A stretch of DNA of 64,000 nucleotides, taken from assembly GCA_030066795.1 (NCBI GenBank), contig JASJAW010000040.1:62001-126000 (forward strand), read 5' to 3'. The stretch comes from Dinoroseobacter sp. Lineage in GTDB: Bacteria > Pseudomonadota > Alphaproteobacteria > Rhodobacterales > Rhodobacteraceae. Position 1 is the first letter of the stretch. Each line of letters starts with the position of its first letter. The translations under genes were made by a program, and so were the position numbers. Shown one piece after another: positions 20,872-35,388 of the stretch. The notes below the pieces were generated by a model. It saw nothing but the letters and a program-made list of their open reading frames with translations, had not been told where the DNA came from and ran no database searches.

Positions 20872-21995
20872 CAGTAGGCGGGCTCCAATCTGGTATCGAC
20901 GGGCACGTCGTGCTTGACCGCCGGGATCGTGTAGAGACCGATAAAGGCCATCGCCGCGCGAGACCCGGCAGAGATTTTGCCGAAGAACCCGCCGACGCCG
21001 CCCTTGGCCTTGGCCGCCGCCATATCACGGGAGGCTTTTTCCATCCGCTTGAGGTTTGGCATCCAGCGCGGGTGGTCAATATCCAGAGTGATCGGGAAGA
21101 TCTGCTTGGAAATTTCCGACGTCTTGCGGAACACTTCCTGCCCGTACCAATCCGTGTCTACGCCGAGTGCTTCATGGAAAGCCGGACGCTGGTGGTCGCG
21201 GACATACATGGTGCCGTAGACGGCTGTCAGGAAGAATTTGATCCACAGCACATTGTGTCCCTGTGTCAGCTTCGGATCGGTTTTCATCAGCATCGCGAAA
21301 GCCTCGCCATGACGGAACTCGTCATTGCACCACTCTTCGAACCACTTGAAGATCGGGTGGAAGCGCTTCTCGGGGTTTGCCTGCAGATGGCGGAAGATCG
21401 TAATGTAGCGCGCGTAGCCAATCTTCTCGGACAGGTAAGTCGCGTAGTAGATGAACTTCGGCCGGAAGTAGGTGTACTTTTTCTGCTGGGTCAGAAACCC
21501 AAGGTTCACGGCAATCCCTGCTTCGCGCAGCGCATCGTTGATGAAGCCCGCGTGGCGTGCCTCATCCCGTGCCATGAGCTGGAACAGCTGCGTGATGTCG
21601 GAGTTTGACCCACGGCGCTTCATCTCTTTGTAGAGCACGCAGCCCGAGAACTCGGCGGTGCAGGAGGAGATAAGGAAGTCGATAAACTCCTTCTTCAACT
21701 CCGGCTCCATGTTCTCCCAATCGACATGATCCCAGTCGTCGTTCTTCTTGAAATGCCCTTTATTAGGGTCTGAAACCATCTCTGCGATGAGCGGATCCCA
21801 CTCATCGCGAATCCCCTCGACCGAGATCGCGTCCATCTCGTCAAAATCGGTGGTGTAGAAGCGCGGTGTCAGTAACGTGTCCTGCATGGCCACATCGGTG
21901 GCCTTTTCCGACGTCATTTTGTCGTCGACAACACCGTGGTTGGACATCGCAGAATGCGTGCCGTTCATCTTGTCAGGATTGGTCTGCACGTTCAT
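20871..21995 (-). CDS. acsF: Mg-protoporphyrin IX monomethyl ester oxidative cyclase, AcsF
   Basis: 374 residues. This di-iron enzyme uses oxygen to form ring E of bacteriochlorophyll. Iron ligands are visible: E115 (AEFSG), E124 (YKEMKRR), DEARH at 144-148 and later EWCNDEFRHGEAF. No anaerobic cyclase (bchE) is present in the window, consistent with oxygen-dependent pigment synthesis. It overlaps bciE by ATGA and puhE by TGATG. Confidence 0.96.
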   Translation of the reverse strand: MNVQTNPDKMNGTHSAMSNHGVVDDKMTSEKATDVAMQDTLLTPRFYTTDFDEMDAISVEGIRDEWDPLIAEMVSDPNKGHFKKNDDWDHVDWENMEPELKKEFIDFLISSCTAEFSGCVLYKEMKRRGSNSDITQLFQLMARDEARHAGFINDALREAGIAVNLGFLTQQKKYTYFRPKFIYYATYLSEKIGYARYITIFRHLQANPEKRFHPIFKWFEEWCNDEFRHGEAFAMLMKTDPKLTQGHNVLWIKFFLTAVYGTMYVRDHQRPAFHEALGVDTDWYGQEVFRKTSEISKQIFPITLDIDHPRWMPNLKRMEKASRDMAAAKAKGGVGGFFGKISAGSRAAMAFIGLYTIPAVKHDVPVDTRLEPAY

Positions 21996-22288
21996 AGCGT
22001 GACCTCCTCGGAGAAGGAAAATTCGCAGAGTTCCATGAACTCCAGGTCACCGGTCATGCGCGTCCAGAGACGCTCCAGACCGGAGGCGCGGGTGATGATG
22101 GCCTCTCGGTCTTCCGAGACCACCTCGCCATAGGGCGCCATGATCTCAGGCCCTTTGACGATCACTTCATCGCCCGGATAGACGACAGCGCCATTGTTGA
22201 AACGAACGTGGGCGGACAGTTCCTCGAAACGGTGGCTGATGCTCACCGTGCAAGGCGCCGTTTCACGCGTGCGGGTAAAGAGGCCCAT
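21992..22288 (-). CDS. bciE: BciE-like auxiliary subunit of the oxidative cyclase
   Basis: A 98-residue soluble protein lying between puhC and acsF, its stop overlapping the acsF start (ATGA). In Rhodobacter sphaeroides the small gene in this position encodes BciE, which AcsF needs for cyclase activity in alphaproteobacteria. Assignment here rests on position, size and general likeness (a compact beta-rich protein, VVYPGDEVIVKGPEIMAPYG), not on a catalytic motif. The alternative is an uncharacterised puh-operon protein. Confidence 0.75.
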   Translation of the reverse strand: MGLFTRTRETAPCTVSISHRFEELSAHVRFNNGAVVYPGDEVIVKGPEIMAPYGEVVSEDREAIITRASGLERLWTRMTGDLEFMELCEFSFSEEVTL

Positions 22289-22291
22289 GGG

Positions 22292-22774
22292 TCATTCTCC
22301 TCCAGTTACCGGGGTTGTCATTAGCCGCTCAAACGCGGCGGTGTTGTCTTTGCCGAAGCCGATGATCTGGGCCTGCCAGCCGGTTAGATCGTCGATGAGT
22401 GCAAGCCGCCCGTCGGCATAGCGCACCAAGCGCACGGGTTCGGTTGCAGCGATGCCCGAAAGGCCACGTTCGTGGCCAAGCGCGCGGGTCATGCCAGACA
22501 CAAAGCCGCCCTCCTCACCACTCAGAACAAGATCCGGCGCGCCGTCGGCGAACGTCACCACGGCAGAACCGTCCATTTCCCCGAAGATTTGGATCGTACG
22601 CTCTTCGAGCACGGGCATGTCGGGGAATTTGGCTTCGAGCGGGCGGTCTGTCACGCGCGCGAAAGCCACAATGAGGAGGCACAGGACGACAAGGGCGAAC
22701 ATCGCGCGCAGCAGAATGCGCGGGATCATCTCCTTGTCTCTTTGCACCAGTTCCTGGGCTGCGGGGCCGTTCAT
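22292..22774 (-). CDS. puhC: Photosynthetic complex assembly protein PuhC
   Basis: 160 residues with one N-terminal membrane helix (about 18-42, ILLRAMFALVVLCLLIVAFA) and a periplasmic-side domain containing TIQIFGEMDGSAVV. PuhC supports assembly of the reaction centre-LH1 core. It lies 3 bp before bciE and 11 bp after puhB on the same strand. Confidence 0.9.
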   Translation of the reverse strand: MNGPAAQELVQRDKEMIPRILLRAMFALVVLCLLIVAFARVTDRPLEAKFPDMPVLEERTIQIFGEMDGSAVVTFADGAPDLVLSGEEGGFVSGMTRALGHERGLSGIAATEPVRLVRYADGRLALIDDLTGWQAQIIGFGKDNTAAFERLMTTPVTGGE

Positions 22775-22785
22775 TCTGTATCCTC

Positions 22786-23448
22786 CTATTCTGCCGGAAC
22801 CGGTCCGGCCTCAGGCGCGGTCTGAGCGCCGTCAGGGGTTGTTGCGCTTGCATCGACGCGCGCGACTTGCGTCTGCGCCGCGTCGGCGATCAGTTCCGCC
22901 ACGTGTTCGGCATTCGGAATACAGCGCAGCGCAGGCTGCGGATCGCGGATGTGCCAAGGGCGAACATGCGGCCAGCAATTGAGGTAGCTCATCCGCGTCT
23001 CGCCCATCAGCTCCATCGCGATCGTTCCGATGCCGGACTTGCGCAGGTCCAGATGGGCCGCGCCGATCCAGCGGTAAGGAAAATTATAGGTGATGGTCAG
23101 CGCCGCGCCGATGCGCATGGCAACACGGCGATTAGTGACGGTGTAGACGGTGGTAATGGCTTGCGTCCATGCAATTGCGGTCAACAAAGCGCAGACGATC
23201 AGACCGAGGACAAGGAAGGGAACAGCGCCTTTTACAGACACTAAAAAAGTGTAATCGGCCATCAGCGCAACAGAGCGCCACGCGCCCAGAAAAACGAAGT
23301 AGCCCATGACCCACTTCAGCGCGAGGCTATCCTTGGCCAGCGCCCACCAGTTGGGCTTGCCCTGCCACAGGATCACTTCGCCCTCGGGGGGCAGTTCCGG
23401 CAAACCCTCTACGGGTTCGATATGGAAATCGTCGTGATGGTCTGACAT
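22786..23448 (-). CDS. puhB: Photosynthetic complex assembly protein PuhB
   Basis: 220 residues from MSDHHDDFHIEP. This ATG is chosen because GGGAGCGG lies just before it; a longer frame would run into the puhA 3' end. A PH-like domain follows two or three membrane helices. The motif LPPEGEVILWQGKPNWWALAKDS is typical. PuhB forms dimers and assists reaction centre assembly. Confidence 0.92.
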   Translation of the reverse strand: MSDHHDDFHIEPVEGLPELPPEGEVILWQGKPNWWALAKDSLALKWVMGYFVFLGAWRSVALMADYTFLVSVKGAVPFLVLGLIVCALLTAIAWTQAITTVYTVTNRRVAMRIGAALTITYNFPYRWIGAAHLDLRKSGIGTIAMELMGETRMSYLNCWPHVRPWHIRDPQPALRCIPNAEHVAELIADAAQTQVARVDASATTPDGAQTAPEAGPVPAE

Positions 23449-23473
23449 CGCGCCGCTCCCTTCCTTGGTTCGG

Positions 23474-24244
23474 TTACAGTTGAGGCTCGGTCCGGGAGAC
23501 GTCAGCATAAAGCGTGCCGCCACCGTAGTAGGACGAGATCTTCTCTTCCTCGAGCAGGGTGACCTGGTTCGGGGACTTGGTTTTAGGAACGTTCTTGAAG
23601 TGCTTGCCGTAGATCGACTTCACCTTGACCCGATCCGATGAAATCCGAACGAACTCGCGCGGAACCAGCCGCTTTCCGTCGCCCCAAGCCGCATCCAGAT
23701 CGATCTCAAGAAAGCGGACCAGCTGCTCGGGTTCGTCGATCCAGAGGTCAGAGATCAGGCCGACAACCTCGCCATCCGCCGCCATGACCGGCAAACCGCG
23801 TGGATCCCGGCCAGCAGAGACGCCGAACCCTTCCGCTGCTGACATTGGCACGATCTTTGGATGGCCCTTCGCATCCAGCTCCGGCACATCCCGACGTGCC
23901 GCCCAGGAGGCAGGGCCAACCCCATCGACCATCGGGTCGCCGGTCGGTTCGAATGGGAAGCCATTTCCGGCAGCAGTTTTCGCCAGTGCAAGATCGGATC
24001 GTGCTTGCACGTCCGGGCCAGGCACCGTTACCTCGCCACGGCCATGAGGCAGTTTGAAGGTCTTTGGCTTCGGGACCGGGAAGGGACCCTGATTGGCGGA
24101 TTCGTTACCGTCATCGTCTTCCAGCGGGTAGCCTTCACGCATGTTTTCGGTTTGCAGATAGAAGATCAGCAGGGCGAAGAAGCCCCAGAACAGCCAGATC
24201 GACAGGCTGGCGAGATCGAAATTGCCGAAGAATGTCTCTTCCAT
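23474..24244 (-). CDS. puhA: Photosynthetic reaction centre H subunit
   Basis: 256 residues. A short periplasmic N-terminus ([10 protein letters not shown]) and one membrane helix (about 11-31) precede a cytoplasmic PRC-barrel domain with [21 protein letters not shown]. The H subunit caps the L/M core and guides protons to the secondary quinone. It lies between lhaA and puhB on the minus strand with a 24-bp gap to lhaA. Confidence 0.97.
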   Translation of the reverse strand: MEETFFGNFDLASLSIWLFWGFFALLIFYLQTENMREGYPLEDDDGNESANQGPFPVPKPKTFKLPHGRGEVTVPGPDVQARSDLALAKTAAGNGFPFEPTGDPMVDGVGPASWAARRDVPELDAKGHPKIVPMSAAEGFGVSAGRDPRGLPVMAADGEVVGLISDLWIDEPEQLVRFLEIDLDAAWGDGKRLVPREFVRISSDRVKVKSIYGKHFKNVPKTKSPNQVTLLEEEKISSYYGGGTLYADVSRTEPQL

Positions 24245-24268
24245 GGGAGTATCCTTTCTTGGTCGGCG

Positions 24269-25717
24269 TCAGGTCGGGAAATCGGCGAGCCCGATCTTAC
24301 CGGCCTCCCCTGTTGGGTTTCGGTCGTTACGTTGCAGCGTCCGGATCCGCACAAGCGGCCCGAGCACAATAAGAGTGAGGAAGATCAGACCAATCTCGAG
24401 GTGGTAGACCACCGAGTAGCCGATCGACGGATCGTTGAGCGCTTCGCCCCATGCCCCGGTGGACACAGCAGCGTTGATGACATCGCGGAGCGTGCCGCCC
24501 AGCGCCACGCCGACCCCAGCCGCTGTGGCCTGCGCCGCGCCCCATGCGCCCAGCGCGAGACCACGCCCGGCAAGTCCTTGGGCCGGCATCGTCATGGCCG
24601 CTGTCAAAGTCGCGACGGCAAACAGGCCGCCGCCGAGGCCAATGAGCCCGGCGCCCGCGAAAAAGAGCCCGTTAGAGCCCATTGGGGCGGCAAAGATGAC
24701 CGCAGAGAAGGCTGCAAGACCCACAAGCAATCCACGACCGCACATGCGGTATGGGTTCAGGTCTGCTTTCAGCCAGCGCGCCGCTACAGCGAAGCCCATC
24801 AACGCACCTGCGGCCCACATCGCCGTCAGGAAGGTCGTTGCCGATACAGACAACCCGAGTATCTCGCCGCCATAGGGCTCAAGCAGCACGTCCTGCATGT
24901 TGAAACCCAGCGTTCCTAGGAAAACGACCACCAGCAAACGCCCCGCCTGCCCTCCTTCGGCGAAATCGTCCCAAGCCGCGCGGAAAGACGGACGCGGCCG
25001 CGCGCGTTCCTCCTTGCTCATCGGACGCACGATTTCCTGCTTCCAGAGCGCAATCAGGTTCAGGATCAGGGTCGCGCCAGCCGTTGCCTGTACCACCTGA
25101 ATGAGCTTGATGGCGGTGAAGTCGCGCAGCAGCCAGCCGATAATGACCGCCGACACACCCATCCCTGCAAGAAACATAACGTATAACAGCGCCACCACAC
25201 GCGGGCGGGTTTCGTCCGTCGCCCGATCCGACGCCAGTGCAAGACCCGCAGTCTGGGTCATATGCAGGCCAAGCCCGGTCATCAGGAACGCGAGCGCGGC
25301 CAGAACCTCGCCCGCGAAGGGAATTTCGATGTAGACGTCCCCGCCGAGGACCAGCAGGCAGGACGGCATGATCGCAAGCCCGCCAAACTGCCAGAGTGTG
25401 CCGAACCACATATACGGCACCCGCTTCCAGCCGATCGCGGATTTGTGCGTGTCCGAGCGGAACCCAAGAAGCGCCCGGAACGGAGCCACCAGAACCGGGA
25501 TCGCGATCATGATGGCCACCAGCATCGCCGGAACGCTGAGCTCGACGATCATCACCCGGTTGAGCGTACCCAGTAACATGACCGTGGCCATGCCAACCGA
25601 GACCTGGAAAAGGCTCAGGCGCAGGAGCTGGCCCAGCGGCAACTGATCGCTGGCGGCATCTGCGAAGGGCAGGAACCGCTCGGCAAGGCGTTTGGTCTGG
25701 GCCTTGGTGACGATCAT
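24269..25717 (-). CDS. lhaA: LH1 assembly protein LhaA (PucC family)
   Basis: 482 residues from MIVTKAQTKRL. This start is preferred because its ATG overlaps the bchM stop as ATGA. It is a twelve-helix major-facilitator-like protein of the PucC/LhaA/Bch2 family, thought to deliver bacteriochlorophyll to the nascent antenna. Characteristic segments are NRVMIVELSVPA near helix 1 and GFRSDTHKSAIGWKRVPY. It lies upstream of puhA as in Rhodobacter. A second paralog, Bch2, is encoded beside bchG. Confidence 0.9.
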   Translation of the reverse strand: MIVTKAQTKRLAERFLPFADAASDQLPLGQLLRLSLFQVSVGMATVMLLGTLNRVMIVELSVPAMLVAIMIAIPVLVAPFRALLGFRSDTHKSAIGWKRVPYMWFGTLWQFGGLAIMPSCLLVLGGDVYIEIPFAGEVLAALAFLMTGLGLHMTQTAGLALASDRATDETRPRVVALLYVMFLAGMGVSAVIIGWLLRDFTAIKLIQVVQATAGATLILNLIALWKQEIVRPMSKEERARPRPSFRAAWDDFAEGGQAGRLLVVVFLGTLGFNMQDVLLEPYGGEILGLSVSATTFLTAMWAAGALMGFAVAARWLKADLNPYRMCGRGLLVGLAAFSAVIFAAPMGSNGLFFAGAGLIGLGGGLFAVATLTAAMTMPAQGLAGRGLALGAWGAAQATAAGVGVALGGTLRDVINAAVSTGAWGEALNDPSIGYSVVYHLEIGLIFLTLIVLGPLVRIRTLQRNDRNPTGEAGKIGLADFPT

Positions 25718-26396
25718 GCGCGATACTCCAGGCAAGTGGAGATGTAGAAGCCGGATGTCACGCGCTCGACCTCGCGCAGATTACCGCGCGCGCCCTGTTG
25801 AAGAGCCGCTTTTGCCAGATTTCCCGGCGCATGCGGGATCATGATGGGCGAACGGTCAGAACGCGGGAAAAGCTTCCCCACACCCCAGAAGGTCATCAAG
25901 AATGGTGTCCGCGGCGCGACGGTGAAAACCACACTGCCACGCACCCGGGGGCAGAACCGGGCCAAGGACGCCCCGATATCCTCGGACTCGTAATATATCA
26001 GGCTGTCCATCGCGACGACATGATCGAAGTCCCCATGGGTGTCGCAATGCATGTCGCCTGAAGTGAACGTGACCTGCGGCGCAAACCGCTCTGGCAGCCG
26101 CTCTTCAGCGATCTTCACCAGCGACGGCGAGATATCGACCGCGACCACATCTGCACCGCGCGCGGCCAGTTCGGTCGTCATCTGCCCAGCGCCGCAACCG
26201 GCATCCAAAACGCGCTTACCGCTCAGATCCTCGGGGAGCCGCGACAGCATAATGTTTCGCATCCGATCCCTGCCCGCACGCACAGTGGCGCGTACACGGC
26301 TCACGGGAGCGTCTGATGTCAGACGCTCCCATGTCTTGGTTGCCGTGCGGTCGAAATAGTCTTCGACGCGGTCCAGGGTCTGGTCATAAGCTGGCA

Positions 26397-26397
<1 letters not shown>
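25714..26397 (-). CDS. bchM: Mg-protoporphyrin IX O-methyltransferase
   Basis: 227 residues from the ATG (MPAYDQTLDRV) that overlaps the bchL stop as TGATG. It methylates Mg-protoporphyrin IX with S-adenosylmethionine, the step before AcsF. SAM-binding motif VLDAGCGAGQMTTELAARGA and post-motif VVAVDISPSLV are clear. Confidence 0.95.
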
Positions 26398-27311
<914 letters not shown>

Positions 27312-27330
27312 CTAAAACAGCGCATATTGG

Positions 27331-30300
27331 TCATTCCGCCGCGATGTTGATGCCTTCGAGCGCGTCCTCGATCTCGTCCGCTGCATCCTGCAGCGCGGCG
27401 AGCGTATCGGCGTCCGGTTGCCAGTAGTCCCTCTCGAACGCCTCGATGAGGCGGTTCGCCATGCGTGCGCTTGCCTGCGGATTCAGGTCCGCAAGTCGTT
27501 TGCGCATTGCGTCGTCCAGAACGAAGGTCTCGCTCAGGCGCTGGTAGACCCAGGGATCGACCTGCCCGGTTGTGGCGGACCACCCGAGTGTATTGGTGAC
27601 CTGCGCCTCGATCTGGCGCACGCCTTCATGCCCGTGCTTGAGCATGCTCTCGAACCATTTGGGGTTCAGGCTGCGAGAGCGCGTTTCCAGCGCGACCTGA
27701 TCCTTCAGGGTGCGCACCTTGGCGCTGCCGCGGGTCTGGTCGCCGATATACACGGCGGGTTCTTCGCCGCCCTTGGCACGTTTGACCGCGCGAGCGATGC
27801 CGCCGAGCGTATCGAAGTAGTGATCCACCGTGGTGACGCCCAGCTCGACGGACTCGAGGTTCTGATAGGCGACATCGACGTCGCGCAGGGTCTTTTGCAG
27901 AAGCTCCGGGTTCGCCGCAGACTTGCCGGAACGGCCATAAGCAAAGCTCTTGCGAGCCTCGTAAGCGTCGGCAAGCTCATCTTCTTCCCCGAACGCGGAG
28001 CTATCAACCAGCGCGTTGACGTTCGATCCATACGCACCTTCGGCGTTTGAGAAGACCCGGAGTGAGGCTGTCTCCATGTCGCAGCCCATTTCCTGCGCGT
28101 AGGCCAGCGCGTGGGCGCGGATGTAGTTCTGCTCCACCGGTTCATCGGCGGTGGCACACAGATACGCAGCCTCGGCCAGCATCTTGGTTTGCAACGGCAG
28201 CAGGTCGCGGAAGATACCCGACAGGGTCATGATCACGTCGATGCGCGGGCGGCCCAGATCCTCGAGCGGAATGAGTTCCGCCCCGCAGAGGCGTCCGTAG
28301 CCATCGAACCGCGGACGGCAGCCCATGAGGGCCAACGCCTGCGCAATGGGTCCTCCATCGGATTTGATATTGTCCGAGCCCCAAAGCACCAAGGCGATGG
28401 AGCGCGGAAGTATGTCATGGGTTGCGAGCAGCAAGTCCGCTTGCTTCGTTCCGTCTTGCAGAGCGAACGCCGTGGGCATGCGGAACGGGTCAAATGCGTG
28501 AATGTTGCGGCCTGCCGGCAGAACCTCGGGCGAGCGGATCAGATCGCCGCCCGGCACCGGTGCGATGTAGCGACCAGAAAGGGCCTTCATAAGGCCCTGA
28601 AGCTCGCTGTCGGCGCGCAGAAGCTCCGCCACATGGACGCGTGTCTCCGAGTCCTGGTCCGGCATAACATTCAGATGATCTTCGATCTCAGCTTCGGTCG
28701 GAGCGCGGCCGACCACATGCAACCCGTCGGGGATCAGCGCGTCCTCGGTCTCAAGCAGTTTCAGCCAGAGGCCATCCGGGTCGGACCCATCCATATCTAC
28801 CGCGTCAGCCTGTTGCGCAATCAGCGCGACAAGCTCAGCGCGTTCCTCGGCGTCAGGTTCCAGTGCCCGGTACCGGGAGACACTGTCCTTCAGCTCCGCC
28901 AGCCCCTTGTAAAGACCCGAAGTTGCGAGCGGCGGGGTTACATGTGTCACCGTCACGGCGTTGGACCGGCGTTTGGCCAGCGTCGCCTCGGACGGGTTGT
29001 TGGACGCATAGAGATAGACATTCGGCATCTCACCGATCAGCCGGTCGGGCCAGTCACGCGCGCCGAGGCCCGCTTGTTTGCCAGGCATGAACTCCAGCGC
29101 GCCGTGCATCCCAAAGTGCAAAACAACGTCCGCCTGATAGGTCTGCTTGAGCCACATGTAGAACTGCGTGAAAGCGTGCGTGGGTGCGAAGCTGCGCTCA
29201 AACAACAGTCGCATCGGGTCGCCTTCGTAGCCGAAGGTGGGCTGCACGCCGACAAAGACGTTTCCAAAATTCTGGCCCAGCACGAAGACGCCGCGTCCGT
29301 CGGACTGGATCTTTCCGGGTGCCGGGCCCCAGACCTGTTCAATCACCGAGAGTGGTGGGGTATTGGCGACGATGTGGTCTGCTGTGACATGGGCGGCGAC
29401 ATTGGCCTCCTGCCCGTATTGTTTGGCGTTGCCTTCCAGAACCGCGGAGCGCAGGGCATCCACGCTTTCGGGCACTTCCAAGCTATAGCCTTCGGATTTC
29501 ATCCGGGTCAGCGTGTTGTAGAGGCTTTCAAAAACGCTCAGGTAGGCGGCTGTGCCAACGGCCCCGGCATTGGGCGGAAACCCAAACAGGACCACCGCGA
29601 CTTTCTTCTCGGCATTCTGCTTGCGCCGCAGGAACGCGAGGCGCAGGGCCTTTTCGGCCAGCACGTCGATCCGTTCCATGCAAGGCGACATGGCCTTGGT
29701 ATCGCCGGGCGCCTGGCATTGGTACTGGCAGCCCGTGCACCGATCCTCGCCATGGCGGCCCGCAAAAACAGTCGGGTTCGTTGCGCCATCGATCTCCGGC
29801 AGCGCGACAAGCATTGTGGTCTCAACGGGGCCAAGCCCACCTGCAGCACCAGCCCATTGGCCGAGCGTCTGGAACTCCAGCGGGTGTGCGGCGAGATAGG
29901 GGATGTCGAGCTCTTCAAGGACCTGAACGGCCGCATCGCTGTCGTTGTAGGCCGGCCCGCCCACGAGGCTGAACCCGGTCAGCGAGACCATTGCGTCAAT
30001 CTGCGTGCCGTTCTCATCGCGGAAAAAGCGGCTGATCGCCGGACGCCCGTCGAGACCGCCTGCAAAGGCGGGGATGACGCGGATGCCCTTGGCCTCAAAT
30101 GCGTCAATCACCGCCTCGTAATGGGCGCTGTCGCGGCTAAGGATATAGCTGCGCATCATCAGCAGGCCGATGGTCGCGACCGGCCGGGTCGGGCCGGGAA
30201 GCTGGGCAATGTCGGTAAAGACCCGGTTCGGATGCGACGGGTGGAACAGCCCGACCTCAGGATACTCGATAGGTGGTTTCGCCTGAATCTCGGACCAGCC

Positions 30301-30904
30301 CTCCCGGCTGGCATAGGCCGAGATCAGCATCCGCAGCATCTCTTCGGTGTTCTCGTCCGAACCATCCAGCCAGTACTGCATGGTCAGGAAGTAGTTCCGG
30401 AGGTCCTGCGCTTTGCCAGGCAGGAACTTGAGGATCTTGGGCAGGCGCCGCAGGATCTTCATCTGACCCTCAGAGGAAGACTTCTTCTTCGTCTTGGGCT
30501 TGAGCTTCTTCAGGATCGCCATCGCGCCGGAAGCCGGCTTGGACAGATCGACGTCGCCCATCTTGGTGAGGTTCACCAGAAGCTGATCCGCAATCACGCA
30601 GACCATCGCGTCGCAGGCATCACGGCGGGCTTGCAGCGCGGGGAGGATCGCCTTGATGTGATCATCGAGGAACAAGAGGTTCACGACGACGATGTCACCT
30701 TGCGCGACAGCCGCCTTTGCGGCTTCGAGGCTGGCGGAGTTTTCTGCCCATTCGCCCGCGGCGTGGACCGAGACCTGAAGACCGGGGAAGTCGGCGGCAA
30801 GGGCTGCGTTCACGCGCGACGCCGGGCCCAGCACATGGCTGTCCAGCGTGATAATCACGAACCGGTAGGGCCGGGGCGAGGCCCCTTGCCCGGATATGTT
30901 CGAG

Positions 30905-30915
<11 letters not shown>
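27331..30915 (-). CDS. bchH: Magnesium chelatase, large porphyrin-binding subunit
   Basis: 1194 residues from [11 protein letters not shown]; a start six codons earlier (30933, MRPKRI) is possible, but only the inner ATG has a GAGG box upstream. BchH binds protoporphyrin IX and inserts Mg2+ with ATP-driven help from BchI and BchD. The CobN/BchH domain fills most of the protein, with landmarks such as [20 protein letters not shown] and YASNNPSEA. It overlaps the bchB 3' end by 11 bp. Confidence 0.95.
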
Positions 30916-34304
<3,389 letters not shown>

Positions 34305-34306
34305 AG

Positions 34307-34334
34307 GCTACATTTGAGGAGTTGAAAGTGTCAA
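34307..34334 (-). promoter_or_regulatory. bchF promoter
   Basis: On the minus strand TTGACA (34329-34334) and TGTAGC (34307-34312) are 16 bp apart, the same geometry as hemA. The -35 overlaps the PpsR site. The -10 is a poor match, so an activator may be needed. Confidence 0.5.
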
Positions 34335-34350
34335 CTAAAACTTACACAAT
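34322..34350 (+). promoter_or_regulatory. Candidate ppaA promoter
   Basis: TTGAAA (34322-34327) and CACAAT (34345-34350) are 17 bp apart; the PpsR site lies between them. If correct, one operator controls both divergent transcripts, so the regulators are themselves under PpsR. Confidence 0.4.
34329..34346. promoter_or_regulatory. PpsR/CrtJ operator, bchF-ppaA
   Basis: TGTCAACTAAAACTTACA is an exact TGT-N12-ACA site in the divergent bchF/ppaA region. It differs from the hemA operator at a single base. Confidence 0.8.
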
Positions 34351-34392
34351 CAAAGTTGACAGGGAGATGAGGATAATTAGGGCCCGGGAACC

Positions 34393-35349
34393 ATGAAAGA
34401 CCTAATAAACAAAGGAAAGTCCGAGAGCGAATCGGCACTGAATGCAGAGCTTTTTGCCTTTCGGGACCTTGTGTCTAGGAAATTTGACAATGCTGATTGG
34501 TTCAGCGAAACTGACACCGGGGAAGATGCTAACGCGCCCGGCAGGGCGGCTAGCGAGGAAACTGTGCGCGACCAAGGCCCTGTGGACATCAGGTCGAATG
34601 TGCACCTGTCTGACGGAGAGGTTCAACTCCTCGCCGCAAACGCTTTGTCTGTCCTATCAGCGGGCATCGACGGGGTTGACTCAACCACGCCGCTCGCAAG
34701 CCTGTATTCCTTGACTGAGGCATATCTTGATCACAACGAATATCGTCGGCACGACACGCTCGCGCGCGTGATGTCAAAAGGGGTTTCCGCCGAAGATATC
34801 ATCGAGAGCGTCGTGCCAGACACCGCCAGGTACATGGGTGAACTGTGGGCTCATGACAAACTCAGCTTCGCAGATGTCACCATAGGCACGGCCAGACTGC
34901 AGGAAACCGTACGGACCATCGGTGATCGCAGCCTTGGCACTGATCTCCATCAAGAGCGGCCGTCGATCCTTCTGGTTGTCCCGCGGGTCGAGCAGCACAC
35001 TCTGGGTATATTTGTTTTGGCAGAGCAATTCCGGCGGCTTGGCGTGCTTGTTCACCTTACCTTGGGGAACAACCCCGCGGAGATCGTACGTCTGACCAGA
35101 AAGCATGGATTTGCTATGGTTGGGATATCCGCGTCGTCGCGCAGAACGCTTGCATCCGTGCGGGAATTGGTCAAAACAATCAGGAGTGGCATTCTGAGCG
35201 TGACGCCTATTGTGGTGGGAGGCCCCGTCACTTGCTTAGACGTTGATATCAAAGCAATGACTGGAGCTGACCACGTCACCTCGGATGCCGAAGAGGCGCT
35301 GAGCATATGTGGCATTGTAACGACCAAGACACCGGCACAACTACTATAG
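34393..35349 (+). CDS. ppaA: PpaA/AerR, cobalamin-binding antirepressor of PpsR
   Basis: 318 residues. An N-terminal variable region (1-75) precedes a B12-binding SCHIC-type domain. The E-x-H-x-x-G stretch EQHTLG (H202) is the likely cobalamin ligand, and GELWAHDKLSFADVTIGTARLQ is the preceding helical segment. AerR/PpaA proteins bind PpsR and relieve or tune its repression using light-sensitive cobalamin. It lies 39 bp upstream of ppsR. An internal GTG near codon 70 could give a shorter form, as reported for AerR in Rhodobacter capsulatus; that is speculative here. Confidence 0.88.
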   Translation: MKDLINKGKSESESALNAELFAFRDLVSRKFDNADWFSETDTGEDANAPGRAASEETVRDQGPVDIRSNVHLSDGEVQLLAANALSVLSAGIDGVDSTTPLASLYSLTEAYLDHNEYRRHDTLARVMSKGVSAEDIIESVVPDTARYMGELWAHDKLSFADVTIGTARLQETVRTIGDRSLGTDLHQERPSILLVVPRVEQHTLGIFVLAEQFRRLGVLVHLTLGNNPAEIVRLTRKHGFAMVGISASSRRTLASVRELVKTIRSGILSVTPIVVGGPVTCLDVDIKAMTGADHVTSDAEEALSICGIVTTKTPAQLL

Positions 35350-35388
35350 CCGCACCGCTGCCTCGGAGCAGTAAACAGGAGCCGTGAG

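Noticed and set aside
34345-34361. Second PpsR operator to the right of the bchF-ppaA site
   Set aside because: On the minus strand it reads TGT-N12-TGT, not TGT-N12-ACA; only half a site.
34356-34380. TTGACA before ppaA as its -35 with GATAAT as -10
   Set aside because: The spacing is only 10 bp, too short for a sigma-70-type promoter.
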